DNA from: a virus
IMG/VR virus record: IMGVR_UViG_3300022818_000051
Coordinates: 1 to 64,000 of that record
Strand: one strand, 5' to 3'
DNA length: 64,000 nt
A program made the translations under genes and the position numbers. Numbering within the stretch: the stretch's first letter is position 1; each line of letters begins with the position of its first letter. The notes beneath the pieces were generated by a model that saw only the letters and a list, made by a program, of their open reading frames with translations, did not search any database and was not told the DNA's origin. Shown here piece by piece: positions 1-8,657 of this stretch.

Positions 1-318
1 GGGACAAGGCAAATAAACCTTCTTAAAAATTTCCCTGTGCGCCTGACACATGAAGATGCGAAAGATATGCAGGATGGTGGCACGACATGGGGTCTCCGTA
101 TCTCCAAACTCCCTCCCAAAATGCCGCCAATTACCGCAACCACGGTTACTGTAACCCCCGTTGCGAAAACAAAGCCAAAGGTTCTTGATGCTGATATAGA
201 AAAAACAAAAACATATTTGCAAACCCACACTATGGCTGAATTGAAAGAGGTTGCGGATGTTTCGGAAGAAATGGAAAAAAAGTTGCTAACTGTAGATAAT
301 ACTAAAACAAATGGATAA
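1..318 (+). CDS. C-terminal part of an unidentified protein (5' truncated)
   Basis: The reading frame is open to the window edge, so the start lies outside. The visible 105 residues hold a proline/threonine-rich linker (PPKMPPITATTVTVTPV) followed by a charged helical tail. It lies just upstream of a YqaJ-type exonuclease, where phages often carry a single-strand annealing protein (RecT/Bet/Erf). That role is only a guess from position, as no annealing-protein motif is visible in this fragment. Its stop overlaps the next start by 8 bases. Confidence 0.6.
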   Translation, partial: GTRQINLLKNFPVRLTHEDAKDMQDGGTTWGLRISKLPPKMPPITATTVTVTPVAKTKPKVLDADIEKTKTYLQTHTMAELKEVADVSEEMEKKLLTVDNTKTNG

Positions 319-505
319 GACAATAAAAGAAATGCACGCAGATAAACTGGCAATGGAGCAGGTGATAGCAAGCGTTCTGGAATCTTTTTGTGTCAAATAT
401 AGTCTTGATGATATAGATATAACAGCAGAGCGGCACGTGTTGCTTTTTGAAGACGGGAGAGTTTTATCCTCTCGTTTTGACGTTAAAATTTTCGTAACCC
501 TCTGA
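311..505 (+). CDS. Small hypothetical protein (64 aa)
   Basis: Unrecognised acidic protein predicted to form an N-terminal helix followed by short strands. It overlaps the preceding stop by 8 bases and ends 4 bases before the exonuclease gene, so it belongs to the same plus-strand operon. No motif suggests a function. Confidence 0.6.
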   Translation: MDKTIKEMHADKLAMEQVIASVLESFCVKYSLDDIDITAERHVLLFEDGRVLSSRFDVKIFVTL

Positions 506-509
506 CCGT

Positions 510-1307
510 ATGGAACAAAAAGAATACAACTGGCATCTTGCGAAATCAGGTCACTTCTCGGCAAGCAAGGCGGCAAACCTTATGTCGAAGTCAGGCAAGT
601 TCACCATGGGTAACATTGACTATCTCTATGAAATCCAGCAACAGCGTGTATCAGGTGAACCTGAGCCGCCTATCTATGCCAGACCCATGCAAATTGGCAT
701 AGAGAATGAACCGTACGGTGTAGCTTGGGTGCGGGAAAACACGCCATTTCGTGTGCTTCATGCCGATTGCGATTTCACGGATAAGATATTCGAGAAAACG
801 GACTATGGATTCGGAGCATCACCTGATGCGTTCATTATGCCTGCCGACTGCGAATTTGACAAGGACGAGAATGGGCAGTTGTACTACGACAGTCACGTGA
901 TAGACAACATTTTGGCGCTACTGGAGGTGAAATGCGTTGTCGGGCGCAAGGAATGCAACTGGTATTTTTCACCGACCGTACCATTTGCCAAAAAACGTGC
1001 TGTGGTATTTGAAGAGCATCGAGACCAAATGGCAGCACAGTTGCTCGTGTATCCAAATATAAGCAAAATTTACCTGCTGAAATACCGTCCGCAGATAGAT
1101 GATAATGAGTTTGATGTACTGCCAGTAACCGATGCGACAAGGGGAATGCTATTCTCCTTCGCAAGAAGCTCATTCGGGTCATACATCAATCAAATAAAGC
1201 GACGTGTAATGTTTGCGGATAATTACCTCAAGACTGGCAAAGACCCCGATAAAGTAAATGATTTTTACAGACCATTAAAAACCCTCACTAAAACTACGAA
1301 AAAATGA
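510..1307 (+). CDS. YqaJ-like viral recombinase / exonuclease
   Basis: A 265-residue protein of the lambda-exonuclease/YqaJ type, which resects double-stranded DNA ends to give single strands for annealing or recombination. Seen in the sequence: an N-terminal FSASKAANLM segment, a G-I-E-N-E-P motif near residue 74, the metal-binding GASPDAF, and LLEVKC (the E-x-K motif of PD-(D/E)XK nucleases). Length is normal for the family. It would be expected to work with an annealing protein, possibly the truncated gene at the window edge. It overlaps the next gene by ATGA. Confidence 0.88.
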   Translation: MEQKEYNWHLAKSGHFSASKAANLMSKSGKFTMGNIDYLYEIQQQRVSGEPEPPIYARPMQIGIENEPYGVAWVRENTPFRVLHADCDFTDKIFEKTDYGFGASPDAFIMPADCEFDKDENGQLYYDSHVIDNILALLEVKCVVGRKECNWYFSPTVPFAKKRAVVFEEHRDQMAAQLLVYPNISKIYLLKYRPQIDDNEFDVLPVTDATRGMLFSFARSSFGSYINQIKRRVMFADNYLKTGKDPDKVNDFYRPLKTLTKTTKK

Positions 1308-1510
1308 TTATACATAATGATGCCCGTGACTATCCCCCTACAGATGACGATATGGAATGCCCAAACTGCGGGTATATAGGTGATGATTTTTTCCCACCAG
1401 CAGACAGTAGCAAATTTTACGAATGTCCTGCGTGTGGTGAATACTGCACCGAGCCTGATACGTCTGAACCGGATTGGGATGATATAAGAGATATGAGAAA
1501 TGAAAACTAA
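1304..1510 (+). CDS. Small zinc-ribbon protein
   Basis: A 68-residue protein with two CPxCG knuckles (CPNCGY and CPACGEYC) about 24 residues apart, the spacing of a zinc ribbon, and a very acidic C-terminus. It starts with an ATGA overlap on the exonuclease stop. Zinc binding is a good inference; a nucleic-acid or protein partner is unknown. Confidence 0.75.
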   Translation: MIIHNDARDYPPTDDDMECPNCGYIGDDFFPPADSSKFYECPACGEYCTEPDTSEPDWDDIRDMRNEN

Positions 1511-1521
1511 TAAATAAAACT

Positions 1522-1812
1522 ATGACACGAGACGAATTTAAGGAAAAATATTTAGATAATGCGTTTTACTGGATTACAAAAGACAATTATATTAAATTGC
1601 AAACCATAATGCAAGAATTTGGTATCAAATGTCATACTGGTGAAGGCGTAATTGGTTGGCATGATGGGTTTAAAAACTTAGCAACATTTAAACCTGATAG
1701 ATTCCATGATCTTGAATATTATCAAAAAACTGACTGCTGGTTTCCGAATGCAAGCTATGGTGAACCAAAAGATTATGACTTAATGTTAAACGATTATGCG
1801 ACAATCCTATGA
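1522..1812 (+). CDS. Hypothetical protein (96 aa)
   Basis: Unrecognised. Rich in aromatic residues (several W, Y and F), predicted soluble, with no cysteine motif. It sits 11 bases after the zinc-ribbon gene and its stop overlaps the next start as ATGA, which supports it being translated. Confidence 0.65.
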   Translation: MTRDEFKEKYLDNAFYWITKDNYIKLQTIMQEFGIKCHTGEGVIGWHDGFKNLATFKPDRFHDLEYYQKTDCWFPNASYGEPKDYDLMLNDYATIL

Positions 1813-2393
1813 CCCCTCCTGACTACCCCCTCCTCTCCTCCCTTCTCCGTATCTGCGAATACGCATACCGCAAGGGCGTGGCTGATGCTGCGTCCTGCGG
1901 GGATACGGAAGAGGTGCTGGCGGTCGCTGATAGGGAGGATTCGCATACTGCGTTGCGCTTTTTGCGAGACGAGGGCGGGCGTGTCCTGTCGTGGGAATAC
2001 TATCAGGACTGGATATGCCTTATCTGTGGGCGTATAGGTGCGGCACGACTGCGGACATTCATCGCACGAGAACCTTCACAAAAATCCATGAAGCGAAATA
2101 TATGCACCACAATTGATGCAGCTTATCGGCGTGGATTGCGTGAAGGGTGCAGCGTGGACAAAAATCGTGCCATGACTTTTATGGAAAATATCGGCGAAGG
2201 AAAGACGCATGAGCGGCTATCATCCAAGGGGCTCACTCAGGCGCAATTCGTGGATGAGGTGAAGGCTTCAGTGGGGCAAATACATAATTTGCGAAAGGAA
2301 GCGGGGAAAGCGTCTACGATGCCGGAACTTAGAAGGTTTATTGCACAGGCGTTATTGAGATATAAGATAGAAAAAGAGGATGCTCCAAATTGA
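1809..2393 (+). CDS. Hypothetical helical protein (194 aa)
   Basis: Unrecognised protein, mostly helical. Two segments look alike (ICEYAYRKGVADAA near residue 14 and IDAAYRRGLREGC near residue 103), suggesting an internal duplication. The GC content is higher than in the neighbouring 1522-1812 gene. Both ends overlap neighbours (4 bases upstream, 14 bases downstream), consistent with translational coupling. Confidence 0.65.
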   Translation: MTPPDYPLLSSLLRICEYAYRKGVADAASCGDTEEVLAVADREDSHTALRFLRDEGGRVLSWEYYQDWICLICGRIGAARLRTFIAREPSQKSMKRNICTTIDAAYRRGLREGCSVDKNRAMTFMENIGEGKTHERLSSKGLTQAQFVDEVKASVGQIHNLRKEAGKASTMPELRRFIAQALLRYKIEKEDAPN

Positions 2394-2697
2394 CCACCTC
2401 CCCTCCCTTCCTATCCTTCCCGCCATGCTTATCCCTTATGGCGATTATAAAAATGCGGCGATTGTGGAAGCGGGAATAGGGAGCGAGATACGGCTTATGG
2501 ATTCATCGGTCGTGCGGATTATCTACAAATGCGTGGTGATGACAAATTCGTCAGTTGCAGAAGCGTTGTCGCAAATGATATATGGATTACCAATAGTGAC
2601 GATATATGATGCTATGTCGAGGAATTGGAAAAGAGATATTTTTAAAGACAGAGTTTTGTTTATTGTTTATAAAAAGATAGAAGAAGATGGAAAATAA
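2380..2697 (+). CDS. Hypothetical protein (105 aa)
   Basis: Unrecognised, with a hydrophobic beta-rich pattern and no clear membrane segment. It overlaps the preceding gene by 14 bases and the methyltransferase by 11, so it is embedded in the operon. Confidence 0.6.
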   Translation: MLQIDHLPSLPILPAMLIPYGDYKNAAIVEAGIGSEIRLMDSSVVRIIYKCVVMTNSSVAEALSQMIYGLPIVTIYDAMSRNWKRDIFKDRVLFIVYKKIEEDGK

Positions 2698-3484
2698 TAA
2701 GATATATTACGAGAACTGCTTGGAAACTATGGCAAGGATGCCAGATAACTTTATTCCTTTGACTATAACTTCACCACCTTATGATGGATTAAGAAAATAT
2801 AACGGATATTCTTTTGATTTTGAACCGATAGCGAAAGAGTTATTTCGTGTTACAAAACAAGGAGGAGTTGTCGTTTGGGTTGTAGGTGATAGTACTAAGA
2901 ATGGCAACGAAAGCAGCACAAGCTTTAAGCAGGCGTTATATTTTAAAGAGTGCGGGTTTAATTTATTTGACACGATGATATACGCCAAGCCTCCAAGAGG
3001 TGCCGTTGGGAGTAAGGAAACTTATTGGCAAAATTTTGAGTATATGTTTATTTTATGTAAGGGAAAGCCAAAAACAATAAACCTTATTTGCGATAGAAAA
3101 AATAAAGAAAGTAGAGAAGGCGATTATGGTACGAAAAGACTTAAAAATGGTGAGTTATTAAGAGCGAAACGTGGTGGATATTCGGAATATGGAAGACGAA
3201 CAAACATTTGGGAATATGGTATCGGTAAAGGGCAAAGCACAAAAGACAATATTGCATTTAAACATCCCGCAATTTTCCCAGAGAAATTGGCAAACGATCA
3301 TATTATAAGTTGGAGCAACGAAGGTGATTTAATTTATGACCCATTTATGGGTTCAGGAACTACGGCAAAAATGGCATTACTGAATAGAAGAAATTTTATC
3401 GGAAGCGAAATAAGCCAAGAATATATAGATTTGGCTAATAAAAGAATTAACAACACATTCATAACCCAAACCCTTTTCCCATGA
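2687..3484 (+). CDS. DNA methyltransferase (N4-cytosine/N6-adenine, beta class)
   Basis: A 265-residue SAM-dependent DNA methyltransferase of the N6_N4_Mtase family. The catalytic motif TSPPY (residues 28-32) comes before the SAM-binding motif DPFMGSGTT (from about residue 218), which is the order of beta-class enzymes. A serine at the first position of SPPY is common in N4-cytosine enzymes, but N6-adenine cannot be excluded. No restriction enzyme lies alongside, so this is probably an orphan enzyme that protects phage DNA from host restriction. The recognition site cannot be read from sequence. Confidence 0.88.
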   Translation: MENNKIYYENCLETMARMPDNFIPLTITSPPYDGLRKYNGYSFDFEPIAKELFRVTKQGGVVVWVVGDSTKNGNESSTSFKQALYFKECGFNLFDTMIYAKPPRGAVGSKETYWQNFEYMFILCKGKPKTINLICDRKNKESREGDYGTKRLKNGELLRAKRGGYSEYGRRTNIWEYGIGKGQSTKDNIAFKHPAIFPEKLANDHIISWSNEGDLIYDPFMGSGTTAKMALLNRRNFIGSEISQEYIDLANKRINNTFITQTLFP

Positions 3485-3840
3485 TTTATAAAATCTCCCA
3501 CACCTTCGCCCCCGAAATATTCGTTCCGTGGTGCAGCGTTGCCCGTTCCCCAGATTTTACTCGCTCGCAAGACGGTCAACCAGTAACAATGTCGGACGGC
3601 AAGCAAGCTGAAGTCGTATCTGTTCGGGAAGTGCATATACTGTCAGAAGAGGCGCAAGCTATCAGTCAGCGGCTATATTCGTTATCGGCGATTGCGTTGT
3701 TGCTGGAATGGTACAAGAGAAATGCATGCATGACTGATTTATTTTTTGTGAATATAAGATTAAAAAAATATGAAACAAAACTTGACGCTACGACCATATC
3801 AGCAGAGGTCGATACAAGCGGCACGGGAGAGCCTGATTAA
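3481..3840 (+). CDS. Hypothetical protein (119 aa)
   Basis: Unrecognised. It overlaps the methyltransferase stop by ATGA and then runs 71 bases into the helicase gene in another frame, an unusually long overlap. The last 20 or so residues lie in the overlap and look less protein-like. The reading frame is continuous and the ATGA start is convincing. Confidence 0.55.
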   Translation: MIYKISHTFAPEIFVPWCSVARSPDFTRSQDGQPVTMSDGKQAEVVSVREVHILSEEAQAISQRLYSLSAIALLLEWYKRNACMTDLFFVNIRLKKYETKLDATTISAEVDTSGTGEPD

Positions 3841-5335
3841 GAATCCACATACGATACTGTATTCGCCTTGTGGGTCAGGAAAATCGGTGGAATGTGCGTT
3901 CATGGCAGAAAATGCTGCGGAACGTGGCTATAAGACCCTTATACTTTCGCATCGTGCAAAAATCCTACGTCAGAACTTCTCTAAAATGGAAATGCTGGGA
4001 TTGCAAGTCCAGCAGATAACAGCCATAACAAAATACATCCATCCTTCGCAAATTTATATCGGGATGGCGCAAACCATAGATTCACGCTGTAAAAGCAAAC
4101 AGGAGTGGATTGAATGGATGCGCTCCATTGATTTCGTAATTGCGGATGAGTGTCAGAGGGCTGAGATTGGAAACATATTCAAGTACTTACGTGAAGATTG
4201 CTGGGTCGTTGGGCTTACCGCTACACCTATCAGGCATGGCACACAGCGGCAACTTGGCGATGAGTATTCCGATATTTCAGCAGCCGTAACTACTGAAGAG
4301 CTTATAACGTTAGGGCATATAGTACGGGCGGAATATTACAAATTTCAAGCACCGTTACTTACTTCCTGCACCATTGACCGTGATTCTGGTGACTATAATC
4401 AAAAACAGTTGCACAGTATTTTTGCCAAACCAGAAAGGTATGCGGGGATTATAGACAACTATCGACGCATATGTTGCGGCGAAAAGACACTATGCTTTAC
4501 GACAGGCGCAAGGCACTGTATAGATTTATGTAAAGAATTTTGTGCTGCGGGATTTCGGGCGAAATATTATATTTCCAGCAGAGATAAGGAAACATATGCT
4601 AATTATTCGGGAACGCAGGAATCGCTGGTGAAGCAACTGGAAAAAGGAGATATAGACATATTGCTGTCTATCACGTCATTAGATGTTGGAACTGATATTC
4701 CATCCCTTCAGGCGATATTGCTTGACTTCTCTACAAAATCATATACACGCTATCTTCAGGCTGCGGCAAGAGGGGACAGGCCATATCCGGGTAAGCTGTC
4801 CTACAAGATTCTTGACTTTGGTGGGAATCACACGGAATTTGGGGCGATTGAAGGAGATGCGCCTATGGCATTATGGCATAAGATTGGAGGGAACGGCGTG
4901 ATGCCGACAAAACTATGTCCGCCAGATAAGACTGACTGCAACGGGCGCACGGGATGTAACAGACTTGTACCTGTATCAACCATTGATTGTCCATTTAAGG
5001 GATGTGGATTTCACTTCCAAACCCATAGTGAGGTTTACGAAGTTACTCTTACAAAGGTAGTTGAGGCGGAATTGGGGGATTATGAATCATTGGAAGGATA
5101 TGTGGCGAGAATGAAACTTGAACACAAAGACAATAATTATATCCTTATAAATATCTGTATTAAAAATGCTGCCAACCCAAAAAAGGCATTTATGGAAGCG
5201 ATAAAATTAATGCAGAAAAAAGATGGGACATATATCTCGCCGCAATACTGGCATTTTTTTAGCCGTAACTTATTGAAAGATAAGGCGCAAAAGCAATTAG
5301 CAAAAGAGAAGGCGGCGATAAATAATCCTATTTGA
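3770..5335 (+). CDS. SF2 DEAD/DEAH-box helicase
   Basis: A 521-residue superfamily 2 helicase. Motifs in order: LRPYQQ (Q-like), Walker A SPCGSGKS, Walker B/motif II ADECQ (a DEAH-box variant), TATP (motif III), VGTDIPS (motif V) and QAAARGDRP (motif VI, arginine finger). After the helicase core a cysteine cluster (CPPDKTDC, GCNR, DCPFKGCG) probably binds zinc. Such phage proteins unwind branched or recombination DNA; the companion exonuclease upstream fits that role. It is the last gene of the left plus-strand operon. Confidence 0.88.
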   Translation: MKQNLTLRPYQQRSIQAARESLIKNPHTILYSPCGSGKSVECAFMAENAAERGYKTLILSHRAKILRQNFSKMEMLGLQVQQITAITKYIHPSQIYIGMAQTIDSRCKSKQEWIEWMRSIDFVIADECQRAEIGNIFKYLREDCWVVGLTATPIRHGTQRQLGDEYSDISAAVTTEELITLGHIVRAEYYKFQAPLLTSCTIDRDSGDYNQKQLHSIFAKPERYAGIIDNYRRICCGEKTLCFTTGARHCIDLCKEFCAAGFRAKYYISSRDKETYANYSGTQESLVKQLEKGDIDILLSITSLDVGTDIPSLQAILLDFSTKSYTRYLQAAARGDRPYPGKLSYKILDFGGNHTEFGAIEGDAPMALWHKIGGNGVMPTKLCPPDKTDCNGRTGCNRLVPVSTIDCPFKGCGFHFQTHSEVYEVTLTKVVEAELGDYESLEGYVARMKLEHKDNNYILINICIKNAANPKKAFMEAIKLMQKKDGTYISPQYWHFFSRNLLKDKAQKQLAKEKAAINNPI

Positions 5336-5355
5336 TTTGATTTGATTTGATTTGA
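5331..5355. repeat. TTTGA x5 tandem repeat
   Basis: Five perfect tandem copies of TTTGA, beginning in the last codons of the helicase gene and running past its TGA stop. Slippage here would leave the protein end almost unchanged, because every copy carries a TGA. Confidence 0.85.
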
Positions 5356-5362
5356 TCCGATT

Positions 5363-5402
5363 CTGCGCCAATCGCCTTAGTGAAAATGCGCCAAACGCCT
5401 TA
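5363..5402. repeat. TGCGCCAA(T/A)CGCCTTA direct repeat
   Basis: Two copies of a 16-base sequence with one mismatch, starting at 5363 and 5387 (24 bases apart), between the helicase end and a large hairpin. Function unknown; part of the convergent intergenic region. Confidence 0.75.
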
Positions 5403-5445
5403 ATTCTGCACATTATCGCCACCCATGATAATATGCAGAATTTTC
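5403..5445 (+). terminator. Long hairpin, candidate terminator of the left operon
   Basis: ATTCTGCA and ATTATC at 5403-5417 pair with GATAAT and TGCAGAAT at 5427-5441, giving a 14-bp stem with one mismatch and a 9-base loop, followed by a short T run. Placed about 70 bases after the helicase stop. The T run is short, so termination strength is uncertain. Confidence 0.5.
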
Positions 5446-5502
5446 ACGAATATCGACTACTTTTACTCCAACTCTGTCGCAAGTATAGCAAATATTGGAG
5501 TC

Positions 5503-5526
5503 AAAAAAGCCTCCGTGAAGAGGCTT
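5503..5526 (-). terminator. Intrinsic terminator of the replication operon
   Basis: Read on the minus strand: stem AAGCCTC (5526-5520) and GAGGCTT (5513-5507) with a 6-base loop, followed directly by a run of Ts (5508-5503). It lies 26 bases after the stop of the SSB gene, the last gene of the minus-strand block. Textbook Rho-independent form. Confidence 0.8.
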
Positions 5527-5551
5527 AAATGATTGTATATCAGAGTGGATA

Positions 5552-5932
5552 TCAAAAAGGCAAAGGCGAGCCCCCCTCGGCGAGTTCTGTTCCTGTTATC
5601 GGTGCTGCTGCGAGCGGGTCTACTACTGCCTGCTGCGGTGCTGCTCCACTACCATCACCTCTTACATCCAGACTCCATTTCCATAGGTTATTCTGTCCGT
5701 ACCATTTACCATCGTGCTCATTGGCACGGGTATTATAGTTTACGGTTATAATGTCACCTATGGTTGGGGCTGTCACCTGCTCGCCGAAATAATCCACCAG
5801 CAAACTTTGCGGATATTGCCCCATCACTTCCTTTACCGCAATCGCCCACGCCTTGAAGGCAGTGCCATCGCTTTTCTTTGTTCCTGCCTTGTCAATTACT
5901 GCCAAGACTTCGCCTGTAAATTTTAAATCCAT
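5552..5932 (-). CDS. ssb: Single-stranded DNA-binding protein (DUF3127 type)
   Basis: A 126-residue protein matching the DUF3127 single-strand DNA-binding family common in Bacteroidota and their phages: strand-rich N-terminus (MDLKFTGEVLAVID), SLLVDYFGE, and an aromatic segment KWYGQNNLWKWS likely to stack on bases. The flexible alanine/glycine/proline-rich tail ends GSPLPF, resembling the acidic D-x-P-F tip by which bacterial SSB recruits partners. The SF3 helicase of this phage ends with the same PLPF. Last gene of the minus-strand replication operon, followed by a strong terminator. Confidence 0.85.
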   Translation of the reverse strand: MDLKFTGEVLAVIDKAGTKKSDGTAFKAWAIAVKEVMGQYPQSLLVDYFGEQVTAPTIGDIITVNYNTRANEHDGKWYGQNNLWKWSLDVRGDGSGAAPQQAVVDPLAAAPITGTELAEGGSPLPF

Positions 5933-6083
5933 TTTGTTTAATTGTTATTTTACTGTCTACTTGGGCTCGGCTTCGACTTTCCGCTTATTTTAATGCGATT
6001 TAAGACGTTATTTTTATTTTACTTACTGGGTATCGGTTTTAGAGAGATAATTTAACCTGCGCCACGAAAAGCGGGCTGGCGTG

Positions 6084-6755
6084 TCATGATCTTGTTGTAT
6101 CTTTTACGGTTCTTCCGCCACCAATATGTTTGATGTAACCGGTTTTTGTGATGGCGGCGATGAAACCATATTTATCATAATAAAGTCTGGCGAGGTCAAT
6201 TTCATGACCCACAGCGGAATAGCCACCATCGCCTACCAATTTATAATCTGCGGTTTTGCGTAGGCCGCTGTTTAGAGAAAAGCCACTCCAGCCGTTCGCG
6301 CAGCCGTATTCAAGGAGGTCGTATTTATCGGAAAAAGCAACGACTTTATGACCATTCAAATCGTTTTGCTCACGTAAATGCACTTGCATAATCTTCGGGT
6401 CGGATTCTAATATCTCTATGCTTTTTTCAATAAAGGAATGGCGGAATAGTTCAAAATCATCCTCCATATGGAATATATAGGGTGTGGCAACCTGTTTATA
6501 CATTCGGTCTATGGATTTCATCTGTCCGACTTTTCCAAACATAACCCGCAAATTCATCTCTTCTGGCGCATACTTTCGAAATATTTTAACGATTTTATTC
6601 ATGATTTCGCCATCGAAATCGGTATCCTCACTGATTATGAACTCCGAAATAGCGGAATATGTGTTAAATTTAAAGAAGCTCTCCAACGTTCTTTCAAGCA
6701 GGTCAAATCTTCCGGCGGATGTAAGACAACAAGTTATTTCTGGGTGTTTGTACAT
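6084..6755 (-). CDS. Glycosyltransferase, GT2-like (GT-A fold)
   Basis: A 223-residue protein with the GT-A pattern: N-terminal strand ITCCLTSAGRFDLLERTLESF, then HMEDDFEL, a DxD-like metal/nucleotide-sugar site, and a conserved NGWSGFSLNSG acceptor-side segment. It transfers a sugar to an unknown acceptor; DNA bases, virion proteins or host glycans are all possible. It is separated from the other glycosyltransferases near 60-64 kb and is overlapped at its start by the HNH gene (22 bases, same strand). Confidence 0.75.
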   Translation of the reverse strand: MYKHPEITCCLTSAGRFDLLERTLESFFKFNTYSAISEFIISEDTDFDGEIMNKIVKIFRKYAPEEMNLRVMFGKVGQMKSIDRMYKQVATPYIFHMEDDFELFRHSFIEKSIEILESDPKIMQVHLREQNDLNGHKVVAFSDKYDLLEYGCANGWSGFSLNSGLRKTADYKLVGDGGYSAVGHEIDLARLYYDKYGFIAAITKTGYIKHIGGGRTVKDTTRS

Positions 6756-7612
6756 AAAATATTAATATTAAGATGTTTTGTATATTGATTGTTGCGTACT
6801 TGTTTATAGGTAGTAATTTTTCTTGCACTTTCGGTTGTAGCCCGGACAGGGTTCCACCCCCTCTTAATCCTACGATGTATAACGCTATTGCTAACACCCG
6901 TTATGGCTGACCATTGGTTAGTAGTTTTGGTTATACCATTAATGGTTACGTGTACAGTGTTTGATTTATTACTATTCTGTTCTTTATATGTTGCCCACCT
7001 GCAATTGTCTGGCGAGTAGCCTCCGTCGTTATTTATTCTATCAATAGTATGTTTTGGTGTTGGTTTTGCACCCATGTCTTTATAAAATTGTTCAAAAGAA
7101 TGTCTCCATTCGTCACAGACGGTAATGCCTCTTCCTATATACCTATTAGAGCAAGGTAGGTTGGTGGACGTCGTGCGAGCTATTATGTTTTTCCATATAT
7201 TATATTCAGTAGTCCCTGTCGCTCCGTGCTTTAAAAGTCTTTTAGAACACAAATCACGCCGGATACAACCGCATGACTTCGTGTGGCCTGCAACAAGATA
7301 GCTTTTCATTACCACCACCTCGTTACCGCAATCACAGAGGCATTTCCAGAAAGAAAAAGCACCTTTTTTATACGCTAACGATATAGCTGTCAGCTTGCCA
7401 TATTTTAACCCTGTTATATCAATAGTTTTCTTCTTATAGGCACAACCACTACAAGATATTTGTTTTTTTAGACTCCCACGTATAATAGCGAATTCCTTCC
7501 CGCACAATAGACATCTACACAGGTAATGCCCGCAACCATTTTCTCTACCAAGATATTTGATAACTAATAAATTCTGGAAAGTCTGTCCAGATAAATCTTT
7601 AAATTTAGGCAT
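6734..7612 (-). CDS. HNH homing endonuclease with zinc-ribbon modules (copy 1)
   Basis: A 292-residue free-standing homing endonuclease. Order of parts: two N-terminal modules of the form L(S/T)G-x-x-(F/Y) ending in C-x-C or C-G-C clusters (SCSGC, KSCGC), an HNH/AP2-type nuclease core (CDEWRHSFEQFYKDMG, HTIDRINNDGGYSPDNCRW), and one C-terminal DNA-binding module (TKTTNQWSAITGVSNSVIHR). It belongs with the genes at 11365 and 58037, which use the same modules in different numbers. It has its own predicted promoter at 7726-7756 and overlaps the start of the downstream glycosyltransferase. Likely a selfish insert. Confidence 0.85.
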   Translation of the reverse strand: MPKFKDLSGQTFQNLLVIKYLGRENGCGHYLCRCLLCGKEFAIIRGSLKKQISCSGCAYKKKTIDITGLKYGKLTAISLAYKKGAFSFWKCLCDCGNEVVVMKSYLVAGHTKSCGCIRRDLCSKRLLKHGATGTTEYNIWKNIIARTTSTNLPCSNRYIGRGITVCDEWRHSFEQFYKDMGAKPTPKHTIDRINNDGGYSPDNCRWATYKEQNSNKSNTVHVTINGITKTTNQWSAITGVSNSVIHRRIKRGWNPVRATTESARKITTYKQVRNNQYTKHLNINILCTNTQK

Positions 7613-7725
7613 AATTCTTGAATAAAAATAGGGGCTTAACGTTCAACTCGGCCTCATACTCCGAATCTAATAATCAAGTCCCTTTATAATTTTCTCCACC
7701 AAGTATGAGTTGGCTATTAATGGCA

Positions 7726-7756
7726 TAAAGATACACAATTATTTTGACTCTACCAA
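7726..7756 (-). promoter_or_regulatory. Bacteroidota-type promoter upstream of HNH copy 1
   Basis: On the minus strand: TTTG ending at 7754, a 20-base spacer, and TATCTTTA (7733-7726). Matches the TTTG-N20-TAnnTTTR pattern found at eight other minus-strand sites in this window. Partly inside the 3' end of the upstream gene. Confidence 0.6.
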
Positions 7757-8356
7757 ACTTTTATCTAATTGATTTTTATAATCGTAAAATACTCCTTGCT
7801 TATTTGCAAAATCACGGTAGCGACAAATAAGGCATTCATCTTCGCACTCTTTTTCACAAAATAATTTGTATCGACAATTCGAGCATAATTCAGGCAAGAA
7901 CCTAAGCGGTGGACTTGCTGCATTCTTAACATCCATATCCCGCAACAATTTAGCAAGCACTACTTTGACCAAATCTGCATAATTTTCATCATTCTTATCG
8001 CGCGCTATACCCCTCAAGTCTTTTACCACTTCGGGAATTAGTTCGGCCAGCATCTCTTCGTTTGATTTATGCTTTTCCGGACTTTGGTCGCCTTCTACTC
8101 CGTCATTTGGGAAATAGTAATCTTCCAGTTGCTTTCTTCTGGCGAGAAGATACTCCTTTGCATCGGCACTGGTCGCCACTGCGCTTGACCGTGTGGCATA
8201 TTGTGCGTCCGTTAAATTCCCACCGTATACGAGCCTATATATCTCGGAATTTTTCATATTCAACAGAAGGGTGAGGTCAAGAAAAAAATATTCCTTCGAG
8301 GTTAGGCTCCAAATATCATCCCTTTTTTCAGGTGGTAGTTTTAGTGATTTCATCAT
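7739..8356 (-). CDS. Hypothetical protein with HTH-like N-terminus and Cys cluster
   Basis: A 205-residue protein. The N-terminal half (LTLLLNMKNSEIYRLVYGG, then ATRSSAVATSADAKEYLLARR) looks like a helix-turn-helix as in small terminase subunits or phage DNA-binding proteins. The C-terminus has six clustered cysteines (C-SNC, C-EKEC-EDEC-LIC) that could bind zinc. No small terminase is otherwise seen in the window, so this is one candidate, but the replication-block position argues for caution. Its stop codon overlaps a predicted promoter for the next gene. Confidence 0.6.
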   Translation of the reverse strand: MMKSLKLPPEKRDDIWSLTSKEYFFLDLTLLLNMKNSEIYRLVYGGNLTDAQYATRSSAVATSADAKEYLLARRKQLEDYYFPNDGVEGDQSPEKHKSNEEMLAELIPEVVKDLRGIARDKNDENYADLVKVVLAKLLRDMDVKNAASPPLRFLPELCSNCRYKLFCEKECEDECLICRYRDFANKQGVFYDYKNQLDKSLVESK

Positions 8357-8640
8357 TCTGTTATTATTTCTTTATTAAACCATACCGCAACCTTATGTTC
8401 CCATCTGCACCCTTTACTACCCCACCAGCCTGCACCGAAATATACCGTGCCGCATGTCAGCAGCAATATTGTATCCAAGACAATATGGCACAGGTACGGC
8501 GCACGTGTTGGCAGTCCGGATTCGTAGGGCAGAATGGGTTTATATCCAGCACCATATAATTCAAAAGCCAAGACTTTGCCACGATTTTTATAGTCGGTAG
8601 TACCTGAAATCGGTAGGGATACGTAGACTCGGTTATTCAT
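8353..8640 (-). CDS. DUF4406 nucleoside-deoxyribosyltransferase-like protein
   Basis: A 95-residue protein with the DUF4406 pattern: VYVSLPISG at the start, then LLTCGTVYFGAGWWGSKGC-x2-E near the end, as in nucleoside 2-deoxyribosyltransferase-like folds. It may bind or process nucleotides, but catalysis is not established for this family. It starts at an ATG 6 bases after a TATCTTTG box (8653-8646), so a transcript from that box would be nearly leaderless. Stop overlaps the next gene by ATGA. Confidence 0.75.
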   Translation of the reverse strand: MNNRVYVSLPISGTTDYKNRGKVLAFELYGAGYKPILPYESGLPTRAPYLCHIVLDTILLLTCGTVYFGAGWWGSKGCRWEHKVAVWFNKEIITE

Positions 8641-8657
8641 ATATGCAAAGATAATAA

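Noticed and set aside
7734-7800. Short frame resembling the 40-residue ORF at 12177
   Set aside because: It lacks an ATG, and the resemblance comes from the shared promoter sequence, not from coding.
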